Of a stretch of 40,216 nt of DNA, positions 32,472-40,216 are shown in pieces. Numbering within the stretch: the first letter of the stretch is position 1; each line of letters begins with the position of its first letter. The notes beneath the pieces were generated by a model. The model did not search any database. It saw only the letters and a list, made by a program, of their open reading frames with translations, and was not told where the DNA came from. This DNA is from Alphaproteobacteria bacterium (GTDB lineage Bacteria; Pseudomonadota; Alphaproteobacteria; Micavibrionales; Micavibrionaceae), in NCBI GenBank assembly GCA_016764775.1, contig JAESRE010000020.1, positions 1 to 40,216 on the forward strand. Reading direction: 5' to 3'. A program made the position numbers and the translations under genes.

Positions 32472-32681
32472 ATGCACGCTTGCTACTGTAACAATTTCAA
32501 CAGGCAAGCCATTGCAGACACCCCCACAATGCGCACGTCTGCCCCGATCCCCGAAGACGACGACACGATCCTGAAAATTTACCACGAGGCATCAAACGGC
32601 AAGCAGCCTAATTGCTTTACCTGCAAAGCCCATATCGTTGAAATGATTCACGACCATAATGCCGAATGCGCGAAGGCGTGA
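32472..32681 (+). CDS. Second Bfd-like [2Fe-2S] ferredoxin
   Basis: A 69-residue protein with the same cysteine layout: C4-x-C6 (MHACYCNNF) and C48-x-x-C51 (PNCFTCKAH). A variable linker (ADTPTMRTSAPIPEDDD) lies between, longer and more acidic than in the first copy. Both copies share the ending pattern NPNCxxC...I...HN. They look like an old tandem duplication with divergence. A role in iron release or iron-sulfur delivery is inferred from family and neighbours. Confidence 0.8.
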   Translation: MHACYCNNFNRQAIADTPTMRTSAPIPEDDDTILKIYHEASNGKQPNCFTCKAHIVEMIHDHNAECAKA

Positions 32682-32762
32682 AACCATACAAGAACACTTG
32701 CATTCAGCATACCCCTGTGGCACGTCTATTGTATTCAAATCAATATGTGGAGAATTACACAC

Positions 32763-33353
32763 ATGCTTAGATCATTCCTTTTGACCCTAATCGGGAGTTT
32801 TGTACTTATGACTGCCAACGCAGACGCCGCAGAACCGGCGAACACACTTGTTCTGGAACTTTCCACTGGTGGAAATGTTGAAATCGAAATGTTGCCCAAC
32901 CGTGCCCCTGGCCACGTTGACCGCATCAAAAAGCTGACACGCGAAGGTTTTTACGATGGTATCGTATTCCACCGTGTAATTGACGGCTTTATGGCGCAAA
33001 CAGGCGACCCAACAGGCACAGGCACAGGCGGCAGCGATGAGCCGGACCTAACAGCCGAATTCACAGACTATGAATACAAGCGCGGCACAGTCGGCATGGC
33101 CCGTACAGCTGCTCCTAACACAGCCAACTCACAGTTCTTCATCTGCTTCACAGATGACGGCTGTAGCTTCCTGACAGGCCAGTACACAGTCTGGGGTCAG
33201 GTCACAAGCGGCATGGAGCACGTTGACGCTATTGCACAAGGCGAGCCACCGGCAGACCCTGACAAAATCGTCAAAGCCTACATCGCAGCCGACATGGCGA
33301 ACGATGCGGAGCCAGCAGCTGGTGAAGAAGCCGGCGAAGCGGCTGCCGAATAA
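32763..33353 (+). CDS. Exported cyclophilin-type peptidyl-prolyl isomerase
   Basis: About 196 residues. A signal peptide (LRSFLLTLIGSFVLMTANADA, probably cut at ADA-AEP) precedes a short bacterial cyclophilin domain: GFYDGIVFHRVIDGFMAQTG, GTVGMARTAAPNTANSQFFI and GQYTVWGQVTSGM. The catalytic Arg of FHRVI and the QFFI pocket are present. It should assist folding of exported proteins in the periplasm. ATG 32763 is preferred (GGAGA upstream), though 32745 is in frame. The tail is Ala/Glu-rich (EPAAGEEAGEAAAE). Confidence 0.93.
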   Translation: MLRSFLLTLIGSFVLMTANADAAEPANTLVLELSTGGNVEIEMLPNRAPGHVDRIKKLTREGFYDGIVFHRVIDGFMAQTGDPTGTGTGGSDEPDLTAEFTDYEYKRGTVGMARTAAPNTANSQFFICFTDDGCSFLTGQYTVWGQVTSGMEHVDAIAQGEPPADPDKIVKAYIAADMANDAEPAAGEEAGEAAAE

Positions 33354-33365
33354 TCGTTTAATTCC

Positions 33366-34058
33366 ATGAAAACGATTGGAATTCTGGGAGGGATGAGCTG
33401 GGTCTCATCCCTTTCTTATTATCAGTGGCTCAACGAACTCGCGCAGGACAAATTCGGCCCGCGCCACCCGCTCACGATCCTTATGAGCTCTGTAAACTGG
33501 GCCCTTATTCAGGAATACCAACGCAACGCGGAATGGGACAAAGCTGCGGCCTATCTGGCCGACGAAGCCAAGAAACTCGAAACAGCCGGTGCGGGCCTGA
33601 TGTTAATCGGGACCAACACAATGCATAAAGTCGCCGACGAGGTTCAGGCGGCGCTGGATATCCCCCTGCTCCATATCGCCGATGCCACCGCCACGCGCAT
33701 CAAAGATAAAGGCCTGAAATCTATCGGCTTGCTCGGCACCAAATACACAATGGAACAGGACTTCTACAAAGGACACCTTGAACAACAAGGCATCGAAGTC
33801 CACGTTCCCGTTGGCGAAGATATGGACCGCGTCAATCAGGTTATATTTGATGAATTATGCTGCAACATCATCAACGACAATTCGCGCGAGGAATATATCC
33901 GCATCACGCATGATTTGTTTGACAGAGGCGCAGAAGGCGTCATTCTGGGATGTACAGAAATTACGATGCTGATCGGACAGGACCATTTCGACAAGCCTGT
34001 CTTCGACACAACCATGATCCACGTCGAGGAAGCATTCAAAGCCGCCCTCGAGGAGTAA
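33366..34058 (+). CDS. Aspartate/glutamate racemase-family protein
   Basis: A 230-residue member of the Asp/Glu racemase family, which interconverts amino-acid enantiomers without cofactor using two cysteines. Family marks are MKTIGILGGMSWVSS, PLLHIADATA, LLGTKYTMEQDFY and the C-terminal catalytic Cys in GVILGCTEI. The first catalytic position is altered: IGTNTMHK carries Gly82 where most relatives have Cys (CTNTMHK). Two-base racemisation may therefore be lost or one-sided. It starts 12 bp after the cyclophilin gene and is followed 12 bp later by phzF, giving a compact operon. Confidence 0.88.
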   Translation: MKTIGILGGMSWVSSLSYYQWLNELAQDKFGPRHPLTILMSSVNWALIQEYQRNAEWDKAAAYLADEAKKLETAGAGLMLIGTNTMHKVADEVQAALDIPLLHIADATATRIKDKGLKSIGLLGTKYTMEQDFYKGHLEQQGIEVHVPVGEDMDRVNQVIFDELCCNIINDNSREEYIRITHDLFDRGAEGVILGCTEITMLIGQDHFDKPVFDTTMIHVEEAFKAALEE

Positions 34059-34070
34059 GAGGCCTTAACA

Positions 34071-34853
34071 ATGAAGCTGGATATCTATCAGGCCGATGCC
34101 TTCACATCCAAAGTGTTCGGCGGCAACCCCGCCGCCCTTGTGCCGCTTGACGAATGGCTTCCCGATCAAACGTTGCTGAATATCGCGATTGAAAACAACC
34201 TGTCCGAAACCGCATTTACAGTACCACAAGGTGACAAATACCATTTACGCTGGTTCACACCGGGCGGTGAAGTTCAGCTCTGCGGTCACGCTACACTGGC
34301 CACCGCCTACATCATGTTCGAAGAACTGGATTACGAAGGCGACGTAATCACCTTCTCGACATTGTCGGGTGACCTGTTCGTTCACAAAACCAATATCGGC
34401 TTGATGATGGACTTCCCCATATGGGAACGCGAAGAGATCGACACCCCCGAATATGTGATCAAGGCATTCGGTAAAGAGCCGATCGCCTATTTCAAAGGCA
34501 ATGACGATATGGCGGTGTTTGACGACCCTACATTCATCCGTCGCCTTCAACCCGACCTGTCCGCTTTAAAAGACGGCAACGCCCGCGGCGTTCTGGTCAC
34601 CGCCCCCGGAGATGAGCATTACGATTTCATCTCCCGTGCGTTCTTCCCCAAACTCTGCATTGATGAAGATCCCGTAACCGGCTCCGCACACTGTATCCTT
34701 ACCCCTTACTGGGCGCAGCGATTAAATAAAAACAAACTGGTTGCGCATCAGGCCTCGAAACGCGGCGGTGATCTTTTATGCGAACTCAAAGGCGACCGCG
34801 TGGAGATCACAGGGCAAGCCGCCATGTACATGAAAGGTGAGATTTATGTCTGA
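34071..34853 (+). CDS. PhzF-family isomerase/epimerase-like protein
   Basis: A 260-residue PhzF-family protein with the diaminopimelate-epimerase fold. The catalytic Glu is E46 in NNLSETAFTV. Other family marks are FGGNPAALVP, VQLCGHATLATAYI and CIDEDPVTGSAHC. PhzF itself isomerises a phenazine precursor; most members, like this one, have unknown substrates. No phenazine genes are nearby. It lies between the racemase-family gene and the GH13 gene. Its last 8 bp overlap the GH13 start, so translation is probably coupled. Confidence 0.92.
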   Translation: MKLDIYQADAFTSKVFGGNPAALVPLDEWLPDQTLLNIAIENNLSETAFTVPQGDKYHLRWFTPGGEVQLCGHATLATAYIMFEELDYEGDVITFSTLSGDLFVHKTNIGLMMDFPIWEREEIDTPEYVIKAFGKEPIAYFKGNDDMAVFDDPTFIRRLQPDLSALKDGNARGVLVTAPGDEHYDFISRAFFPKLCIDEDPVTGSAHCILTPYWAQRLNKNKLVAHQASKRGGDLLCELKGDRVEITGQAAMYMKGEIYV

Positions 34854-36435
34854 CGCCGATTGGTGGCGCGGGGCATGTATCTACCAAATCTACCCGCGAT
34901 CATTTTATGACAGCAACGGAGACGGCATCGGTGACCTGAACGGTATCACCGATCATCTCGATTACGTTGCCGAACTCGGTGTCGATGGTATCTGGATATC
35001 ACCGTTCTTCACCTCACCGATGAAAGATTTCGGCTATGATGTTGCGGATTATCGTGACGTCGACCCGATCTTTGGCACACTCGATGACTTCAAAACATTG
35101 CTGCACAAAGCGCACGATTTGAATTTAAAAATTATCATCGACCTTGTGCTCTCCCACACTTCCGACCAACACCCATGGTTCACCGAAAAACCTGAATACT
35201 ATGTCTGGGCCGATCCGAAGCCCGACATGTTCGGCGTACTCACCCCGCCCAACAACTGGGTATCTGTATTCGGCGGCCCCGCATGGACATGGCATGAGGA
35301 ACGCGAGCAATTCTACCTGCATAACTTCCTGAAAGAACAACCCGATCTGAATTTTCACAATCCCGATGTGCAACAAGAAGCCCTCGATGCTGCACAATTC
35401 TGGCTGGATATGGGCGTAGACGGTTTCCGTCTCGATGTGGTGAATTTCTATGTGCACGACAAGGAACTGCGTGACAACCCGCCGCGCGATGCAGACCTCG
35501 GCCCCGCCGTACAATTCGAAGGCGACGACCCGTATTCGCAACAAAACCATATCTACGATAAATCGCGTCCCGAGAACCTCGACTTCCTGCGCAAGCTTCG
35601 CAAGCTGATGGATCAATATCCCGGCACATTCACACTGGGAGAGCTCGGTGACGACCACCCCTATGAACGCACGGTCGAATATACCGGGGACGGTCTGCTC
35701 AACACCTGCTACAACACGCAATTAATGAGCGGCAAACACAAGAACCTGACCACCGACCTGATCCGCGAACCGATCGAACACTTCCAGAGCCTGTGCGAAG
35801 ACAACTGGCCCAGCTGGGCGTTCTCCAATCATGATGTGGTGCGTGTCGCATCCCGCTGGTTGCCGGACAGTGATGGTTTCTCGCAGAACCCTGACTGCTC
35901 GAAAATGCTGATCGCGTTGTTGGGCTGCTTGCGCGGCACAGCCTTCCTCTACCAAGGCGAAGAGTTGGGCCTGCCCGAAGCACGTTTGAATTTCTACGAC
36001 CTGCAGGACCCGTGGGGTAAACATCTCTGGCCCGAATGGCAAGGGCGTGACGGCTGCCGTACACCGCTTTCATGGAACGGGAAAGAACCCGAAGGGTCAT
36101 GGCTGCCCGTTGCAGAAGAACATAAAGACATGTGCGTTGAAAAACAGATACAGGACGAACAATCCGTGCTGAATTTCACCCGTGATTTTCTCGCTTTCCG
36201 AAAACAGCAAACCGCCCTTACTAAAGGAACTATGGCCTTCCTCAGTGACGATCAGGACGTTCTGCATTTTGAAAGAAGCCATGACGGAACAAACCTGTTT
36301 TGCTGTTTTAACCTGACGGATACAACACAACACATTCAGACATTCCTGCTCGGTAATCCTGAAGTCTTATTTTCGAATAATTTTGAAGGGGAAACTCTGG
36401 AGCCGTTCGGCTTTGCCATCATTCAAGTCGGTTAG
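34846..36435 (+). CDS. GH13 alpha-glucosidase-type enzyme
   Basis: A 529-residue glycoside hydrolase family 13 enzyme. It has the (beta/alpha)8 barrel start WWRGACIYQIYPRSFYDSNG and the conserved regions DLVLSHTSDQHPWF (I), DGFRLDVVNFY with the Asp nucleophile near residue 197 (II), TLGELGDD with the acid/base Glu near 266 (III) and FSNHDVVR (IV). GFRLDVVNFY and the overall pattern suggest exo-acting alpha-glucosidase specificity rather than amylase. No signal peptide is present, so it is cytoplasmic. It starts inside the phzF stop region and overlaps the convergent gene at its end by 4 bp. Confidence 0.93.
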   Translation: MSDADWWRGACIYQIYPRSFYDSNGDGIGDLNGITDHLDYVAELGVDGIWISPFFTSPMKDFGYDVADYRDVDPIFGTLDDFKTLLHKAHDLNLKIIIDLVLSHTSDQHPWFTEKPEYYVWADPKPDMFGVLTPPNNWVSVFGGPAWTWHEEREQFYLHNFLKEQPDLNFHNPDVQQEALDAAQFWLDMGVDGFRLDVVNFYVHDKELRDNPPRDADLGPAVQFEGDDPYSQQNHIYDKSRPENLDFLRKLRKLMDQYPGTFTLGELGDDHPYERTVEYTGDGLLNTCYNTQLMSGKHKNLTTDLIREPIEHFQSLCEDNWPSWAFSNHDVVRVASRWLPDSDGFSQNPDCSKMLIALLGCLRGTAFLYQGEELGLPEARLNFYDLQDPWGKHLWPEWQGRDGCRTPLSWNGKEPEGSWLPVAEEHKDMCVEKQIQDEQSVLNFTRDFLAFRKQQTALTKGTMAFLSDDQDVLHFERSHDGTNLFCCFNLTDTTQHIQTFLLGNPEVLFSNNFEGETLEPFGFAIIQVG

Positions 36436-37301
36436 GATTTTTTCTTACCCTTATTGCCGCCCTTTTTCTTTGTCGGCTCGGCTTTTGCGTCTTCCGGCTT
36501 GTCTTCTAATGCGGATTCTTCGGTTGCTTCTTCAGCCACCGACTCTTCAACAGCAATATCTTCGGCGTTTGCCTCATCCTCTTCCAGAGATAAGGGAGAT
36601 GCGTCGTCCGCACCATCGTCATCCAGCATCAGATTCGACGTTTCGGCCAGACCTTTGGCTTCCTCACGTTCGATAACTCCACTTTCGCCGGACTTTAATT
36701 CAAGCGTCTTGGCAGATTTCAGCATCAACTTGATCAAACGGTCGAGATAATCTTCGGACGTTAGAGGGTCTGGCGTATCAATACGCAGCAACAAGCGTTC
36801 CGCACGGAAGATCAGAATCATCCAGCTATTCTTGATGCGCATCATGCGCAAAAGCGCATCCAGCCGCTCGGGCGTTAAATACGCTTTCAATGCGCGTTCA
36901 TTATCCGCGGCCGCAATGTAGGAACGATTCCACAATTCGTGCTCAGGCTTGATCTCGGTTCTGAACCCCAGCTCCTTCACAAGCGGAACCATACCGCCGC
37001 TCGCAACTGCGCCATCAATCGGTAACACACTGTGCAAACTGATCTCGATAGCCGTCAATTTGCGGCTGGAACGCGCATTCTCTAATATATGTTCACTGGT
37101 GAATATGTCGATTTTGTAGCCGTCAATACTGCCGTCTACTTCGGGACTGTCCATAGTGGCTTTTGTGCGGTACCGCAGCTTGTGCTTTGACGCGAAGTTT
37201 TTCCACGCTTTTTTCTGATTGTGCAAAACCAAAAGCGACCAGGCCAAAAAGCCCAGCAGCACAAACGACACAACCACCCACAAAGCAAGCCAAACTGACA
37301 A
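36432..37301 (-). CDS. Hypothetical membrane-anchored protein
   Basis: A 289-residue protein with one N-terminal membrane helix (about 4-26, WLALWVVVSFVLLGFLAW) and a globular middle (about 40-190). The middle is unrecognised, with features such as GSIDGYKIDIFTSEHILENA and RAERLLLRIDTPDPLTSEDY. The last 90 residues are acidic Ala/Glu/Asp-rich and end in a basic KKKGGNKGKKKS cluster, probably disordered. No enzyme motif is visible. It is convergent with and slightly overlaps the GH13 gene. Confidence 0.75.
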   Translation of the reverse strand: MSVWLALWVVVSFVLLGFLAWSLLVLHNQKKAWKNFASKHKLRYRTKATMDSPEVDGSIDGYKIDIFTSEHILENARSSRKLTAIEISLHSVLPIDGAVASGGMVPLVKELGFRTEIKPEHELWNRSYIAAADNERALKAYLTPERLDALLRMMRIKNSWMILIFRAERLLLRIDTPDPLTSEDYLDRLIKLMLKSAKTLELKSGESGVIEREEAKGLAETSNLMLDDDGADDASPLSLEEDEANAEDIAVEESVAEEATEESALEDKPEDAKAEPTKKKGGNKGKKKS

Positions 37302-37486
37302 GAGAAATCCCCGTAAATAAAGTTACTTACACTAGTTTAAAGGGATCAAATGGATTTGACCAGCATAGCTGAAAAAGTGTACACGGGTTTTAAAGTGAGA
37401 TAAAATACAACCTAGGTAAAAAATTCATCTAAGAGAAACAAAAATACAGCCGAATTTTCTAACGATCAATTTTTGTTCACTTTAAC

Positions 37487-37515
37487 TTGACTTTATTTGT
37501 AGCGTGCTGCACTAT
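37487..37515 (+). promoter_or_regulatory. Possible promoter of the XRE regulator
   Basis: TTGACT (37487-37492) is followed after 17 bp by CACTAT (37510-37515) in an AT-rich region 30 bp before the ATG. The -35 is good and the -10 is poor. Confidence 0.3.
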
Positions 37516-37544
37516 TAAAATATAACGTTTGGGAAAGACTGTTT

Positions 37545-38204
37545 ATGCTGACTATTGAACAATGCAGAGCCGCGCGCGGCCTTTTAGGCTGGACGCAACA
37601 AGATCTGGCGGACTCCTCCGGCCTATCAAAGACGGCTATCAACAATTTCGAAAAAGGACATTCGGATATTAAGGCGGAATCCCTTCGCGCCATCAGAATC
37701 GCATTCGAACGCGCCGAAATTGAATTTCAGGGCGACTCCGGACTTCGCAAACGTTCCGAGCAAACCCGCATCCTGAAAGGACCTAAAGCACTCGGCATAT
37801 TGCTCGATGATATTCGTAAGACTATGGAAAATCAGAAAAACGACATCCTGATCATGAATGCGGACACAACCCTGTCCAGTAAGATCACATCGCAAAAGCT
37901 TTTCGATCACATCCAGTTTTTAAAACAGAATGAAATACGTCAGCGCGTTCTTTGTGCAGAAAACATCAAGAACGTATTAAGCCCGGATGATGAATGCCGT
38001 TGGCTTGGGCCGGAAATCCCTGCCCACTCCAAGCTGACTTTCATATATGGCACGAAAGTCGCCATACAATTGTGGAATGAATCCATGATTGTCCTAATCG
38101 ACAGCACAGATGCTGTCGTCTCGGAAACCGCCCGCTTCGAACATTTGTGGGAAGAAGCCTCACCAGCTAGCGGGGAAACTCCATTCCAGCAAAAAACTGC
38201 TTAA
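37545..38204 (+). CDS. XRE-family transcriptional regulator with C-terminal sensor-like domain
   Basis: A 219-residue regulator. An XRE/Cro-C1 helix-turn-helix occupies residues about 5-60 (CRAARGLLGWTQQDLADSSG, then SKTAINNFEKGHSDI). The C-terminal 130 residues (ILLDDIRKTMENQKNDILIM to TKVAIQLWNESMIVLIDSTD) resemble phospholipase-D-like/TrmB-type effector regions, by weak inference. Such short alphaproteobacterial XRE proteins often work alone. It has an AT-rich upstream region and a very strong downstream terminator, so it is monocistronic. Targets are unknown. Confidence 0.85.
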   Translation: MLTIEQCRAARGLLGWTQQDLADSSGLSKTAINNFEKGHSDIKAESLRAIRIAFERAEIEFQGDSGLRKRSEQTRILKGPKALGILLDDIRKTMENQKNDILIMNADTTLSSKITSQKLFDHIQFLKQNEIRQRVLCAENIKNVLSPDDECRWLGPEIPAHSKLTFIYGTKVAIQLWNESMIVLIDSTDAVVSETARFEHLWEEASPASGETPFQQKTA

Positions 38205-38228
38205 ATAAAAAATTGCGCAAAAAAAACT

Positions 38229-38261
38229 GCGGGCCCTTAAATAGTAAGGGCCCGCTTTTTT
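38229..38261 (+). terminator. Strong Rho-independent terminator
   Basis: An 11-bp perfect stem GCGGGCCCTTA/TAAGGGCCCGC (38229-38239 and 38245-38255) is followed by TTTTTT. An A-run on the left side (38219-38226) means it can also stop leftward transcription from the convergent gene at 38295-38933. Confidence 0.88.
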
Positions 38262-38294
38262 CTGACCGGTTGAGTCAGGTCTTTCAAAGAAGAA

Positions 38295-38933
38295 TTAGTG
38301 GAAACGAATTTCCTCTTCGGTATCACCGTGATAGGCGTATTGCTCGATATTCTTCGGCATAGTCAGATGCAACTCTTTGCTCGCCATAAGCGGAGCCATC
38401 TGCTTGGCCTGAATACTGTCAGCTAATGTGCTGACCTGCGACAGAAGATCTTCGGCATGCGCAACGAGGGCTTCCGCTTTGCCGGTACTGATCAAATCTG
38501 TATTCGCTGACTTCTCAAGCTTCTCGGCAACCATGCCTTCATGCTTGTCAGTCGTATCGATTTTCTTCTCTAACTTATGCAGAGCGTCGCTGAAGAAACC
38601 GGTTTGCTTATCGACAATACCGACTTTTTTCTCAAGCTGCGCAACTGTGTCACTAAAGACATTGGCCTGGTCGCCGACATTGCTGACCTTGGCTTCCAGT
38701 TGGCCGATAGATTGACTGAAGTTCTGGGTTTGCTGATCCACAACTTCAACTTTTTCTTCAAGCTTGTGAATAGCATCGCTAAAGAAACCGGTTTGCTTGC
38801 GTACAACTTCAAATCCGTTGCGCAGGCGCTCGAACCCGGCCCCCAGTACTAGAGACGTTCCCACCGCGGCCACGGCGGAGAACACGGCCATCATTAAGGA
38901 GACGGCCACAATTGTTTCGACAGACATTGTCAT
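38295..38933 (-). CDS. Membrane-anchored coiled-coil protein with four 21-residue repeats
   Basis: A 212-residue protein with one N-terminal membrane helix (about 6-30). Four tandem repeats of exactly 21 residues follow at 44-64, 65-85, 86-106 and 107-127. The pattern is VxxQTxFFSDAxxxLExKVxx; repeats 1 and 4 are nearly identical. Twenty-one residues are three heptads, so they form a continuous coiled coil. The C-terminal 80 residues are helical and end in a polar tail (HGDTEEEIRFH). No family is recognised. It may be a structural or scaffolding protein on the inner membrane. Confidence 0.8.
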   Translation of the reverse strand: MTMSVETIVAVSLMMAVFSAVAAVGTSLVLGAGFERLRNGFEVVRKQTGFFSDAIHKLEEKVEVVDQQTQNFSQSIGQLEAKVSNVGDQANVFSDTVAQLEKKVGIVDKQTGFFSDALHKLEKKIDTTDKHEGMVAEKLEKSANTDLISTGKAEALVAHAEDLLSQVSTLADSIQAKQMAPLMASKELHLTMPKNIEQYAYHGDTEEEIRFH

Positions 38934-39135
38934 GAGAGTCCACCCTTTCTTGTAAAGATTGTTTGTGTTGATGTAAGTCAGTGTTCAGGGCATCAACGTA
39001 ATTTCTCTTATGTGCAACCACACATATGGCATGGCCGTGAACCCATGCCTATAATTATTATGTTAAATAACTTCGTTTAAAGGTTGGTTATTTTTGCAGA
39101 CAATGAAAATCAAAATCGCATAAACTTTTACTCAA

Positions 39136-39462
39136 ATGGACATTGAAAAATTAAAAGATAAACTGCTCGCACGCCAAAAAGAGTTGCTAGAACATAGCCT
39201 TAAGAGCAAGGAAACACGTGCGCCGGTAGAACTGGACCAAACACGCATGGGACGCCTTTCACGGCAGGACGCCCTACTCCAACAATCCATGGCGGAGGCC
39301 ACAGAACGCAAGAGGACAGCGGAGTTACAGCGCATTGAAGCCGCCCTTAAACGCGTAGAATCAGAAGATTTTGGATATTGTGTAATTTGTGACGAAGAAA
39401 TAGCCTCCGGACGAATAGAAAACGACCCCGCAGTATCAACCTGCATCAAATGTGCTAAATAA
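39136..39462 (+). CDS. DksA/TraR-type zinc-finger protein
   Basis: A 108-residue small DksA/TraR family protein. A helical coiled-coil N-terminus (about 1-75) leads to a four-cysteine zinc finger, C82-VI-C85 and C103-IK-C106. Family members insert into the RNA polymerase secondary channel and modulate initiation. The N-terminal coiled coil lacks the DxxDxA tip of true DksA, but has RLSRQDALLQQSM instead, a form seen in short DksA-like proteins. It starts 200 bp from the divergent coiled-coil gene and ends 4 bp before trkH. Confidence 0.9.
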   Translation: MDIEKLKDKLLARQKELLEHSLKSKETRAPVELDQTRMGRLSRQDALLQQSMAEATERKRTAELQRIEAALKRVESEDFGYCVICDEEIASGRIENDPAVSTCIKCAK

Positions 39463-39466
39463 AAAT

Positions 39467-40216
39467 ATGGTTTTGAATAACAACATCATCGGTTTCACGA
39501 TTGGTATCCTGCTGCTTGTTACAGGATGCGCGGAACTATTTTCCGCGCTCATTGATTACAGTGCCCACTACTCGAACTATCAGGTCTTCCTGTTCTGCTC
39601 TGTTATATCCCTGTTCTTCGGCGGCGCTTTTGTCACCGCACATAAAAGCTTTAACAAGGATTTGAAAATCAAACAGGTCTTCCTGCTCACAACCATGTGC
39701 TGGATATCCATCAGCCTGTTTGCGGCCCTGCCCCTATATTTTTCAAATCTCGATATCTCTTTTACTGACGCATTCTTTGAATCCGTATCCGGTATCACGA
39801 CAACCGGATCGACCGTGTTATCCGGTCTGGACTCCATGTCACCGGGAATTTTAGTCTGGCGTTCCTTTACACAATGGATCGGCGGCATCGGCATCATCGC
39901 CTTCGCCATTTTAATTTTGCCGTTTCTGGATTCCGGCGGGATGCAGCTTTTCAAAGCCGAGTCTTCCGACCGCTCGGAAAAAGCATTACCCAGAACACAC
40001 ATCCTTATCGCAAGCCTGATCGGCGTATATGCGGGACTGACCATTATATGCGCCCTGACCTATTTCATTCTGGGCATGAGCTTCTTTGATGCGTTCAACC
40101 ACGCCATGACAACCATCCCCACGGGCGGCTACTCAACACACGACGCATCCTTCGGATATTTTGAGTCTTCCGCCCTGCAATATGCGGGCGCGTTCTTCAT
40201 GATCTGCGGCTCCATA
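39467..40216 (+). CDS. trkH: TrkH-family potassium transporter (N-terminal part)
   Basis: An open frame runs from the ATG at 39467 to the window edge, giving 250 residues of a longer protein. Hydrophobic helices alternate with TrkH/KtrB pore loops: SGITTTGSTVLSGLDSMSPG (first selectivity loop) and NHAMTTIPTGGYSTHDASFG (second loop). RSFTQWIGGIGIIAFAILIL and GGMQLFKAESSD are typical of TrkH. It takes up K+ together with a TrkA-type regulatory subunit, which is not in the window. It lies 4 bp behind the DksA-like gene. Confidence 0.93.
   Translation, partial: MVLNNNIIGFTIGILLLVTGCAELFSALIDYSAHYSNYQVFLFCSVISLFFGGAFVTAHKSFNKDLKIKQVFLLTTMCWISISLFAALPLYFSNLDISFTDAFFESVSGITTTGSTVLSGLDSMSPGILVWRSFTQWIGGIGIIAFAILILPFLDSGGMQLFKAESSDRSEKALPRTHILIASLIGVYAGLTIICALTYFILGMSFFDAFNHAMTTIPTGGYSTHDASFGYFESSALQYAGAFFMICGSI

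Noticed and set aside
1-40216. CRISPR array, insertion sequence, or rRNA
   Set aside because: No regularly spaced repeats, no transposase ORF with terminal inverted repeats, and no rRNA-like sequence were seen on reading both strands.

Overview
The window looks like alphaproteobacterial chromosome carrying an 18.9 kb mobilizable island. The taxonomic call rests on the overall gene set (nth, bactofilin, uvrC, map-radC, bfr with Bfd-like ferredoxins, a DksA-like regulator, TrkH) and on style only. It cannot be made to genus from sequence reading alone. Codon use in the flanks is moderately GC-rich. The centre (about 7.3-15.3 kb) is clearly AT-richer.

Left flank (1-5359): the end of an unidentified gene, nth, a membrane-anchored hypothetical, a bactofilin, uvrC and a pentapeptide-repeat protein. 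The left island junction lies in a tRNA-Leu(UAA) gene. The 5' half of that tRNA (34 nt) is at 5360-5393 and the 3' half (52 nt) is at 24266-24317. A 13-bp core, CAGACTTAAAATC, is repeated at both junctions (5387-5399 and 24259-24271). An identical 23-bp sequence lies exactly 73 nt inside each core (5473-5495 and 24163-24185), as expected for integrase arm sites. Neither junction rebuilds a tRNA.

The island carries, in order: a tyrosine recombinase; a complete tRNA-Leu(UAA) whose exons are identical to the two split host halves but which is interrupted by a 205-nt group I intron after U34; a degenerate tRNA-Glu-like sequence; a hypothetical gene; a long TIR-domain protein; a three-gene operon (membrane-anchored HerA-type ATPase, AlbA_2/Schlafen-type protein, ApeA-like HEPN protein); a Fic protein with two palindromic operator-like repeats at its start; an oriT-like site; and a MobA/MobL relaxase. 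The relaxase ends inside a decayed attachment site (19507-19566). Beyond it is a second cargo block: a KdpE-like regulator, a CBS protein, small hydrophilic proteins behind a repeated 43-bp motif, a degenerate receiver protein and an NhaA antiporter. The island is best described as an integrative mobilizable element with defence-type and ion or stress cargo.

The most striking idea is that the element destroys the host tRNA-Leu(UAA) gene on integration and supplies its own replacement. The group I intron in that replacement sits exactly inside the attachment core. The rescue tRNA therefore cannot be a target for the element's own integrase, yet should splice back to the host sequence.

Right flank (24318-40216): more tRNA 3'-end scars and a small membrane ORF, then MAPEG protein, CinA-type protein, map-radC-SUMF1-like operon, a CheY-like regulator, an L,D-transpeptidase, purB, bfr, a DUF421 protein, two Bfd-like ferredoxins, a secreted cyclophilin, an Asp/Glu racemase-family protein, PhzF, a GH13 enzyme, a hypothetical membrane protein, an XRE regulator, a 21-residue-repeat coiled-coil protein, a DksA/TraR zinc-finger protein and the N-terminal part of TrkH.
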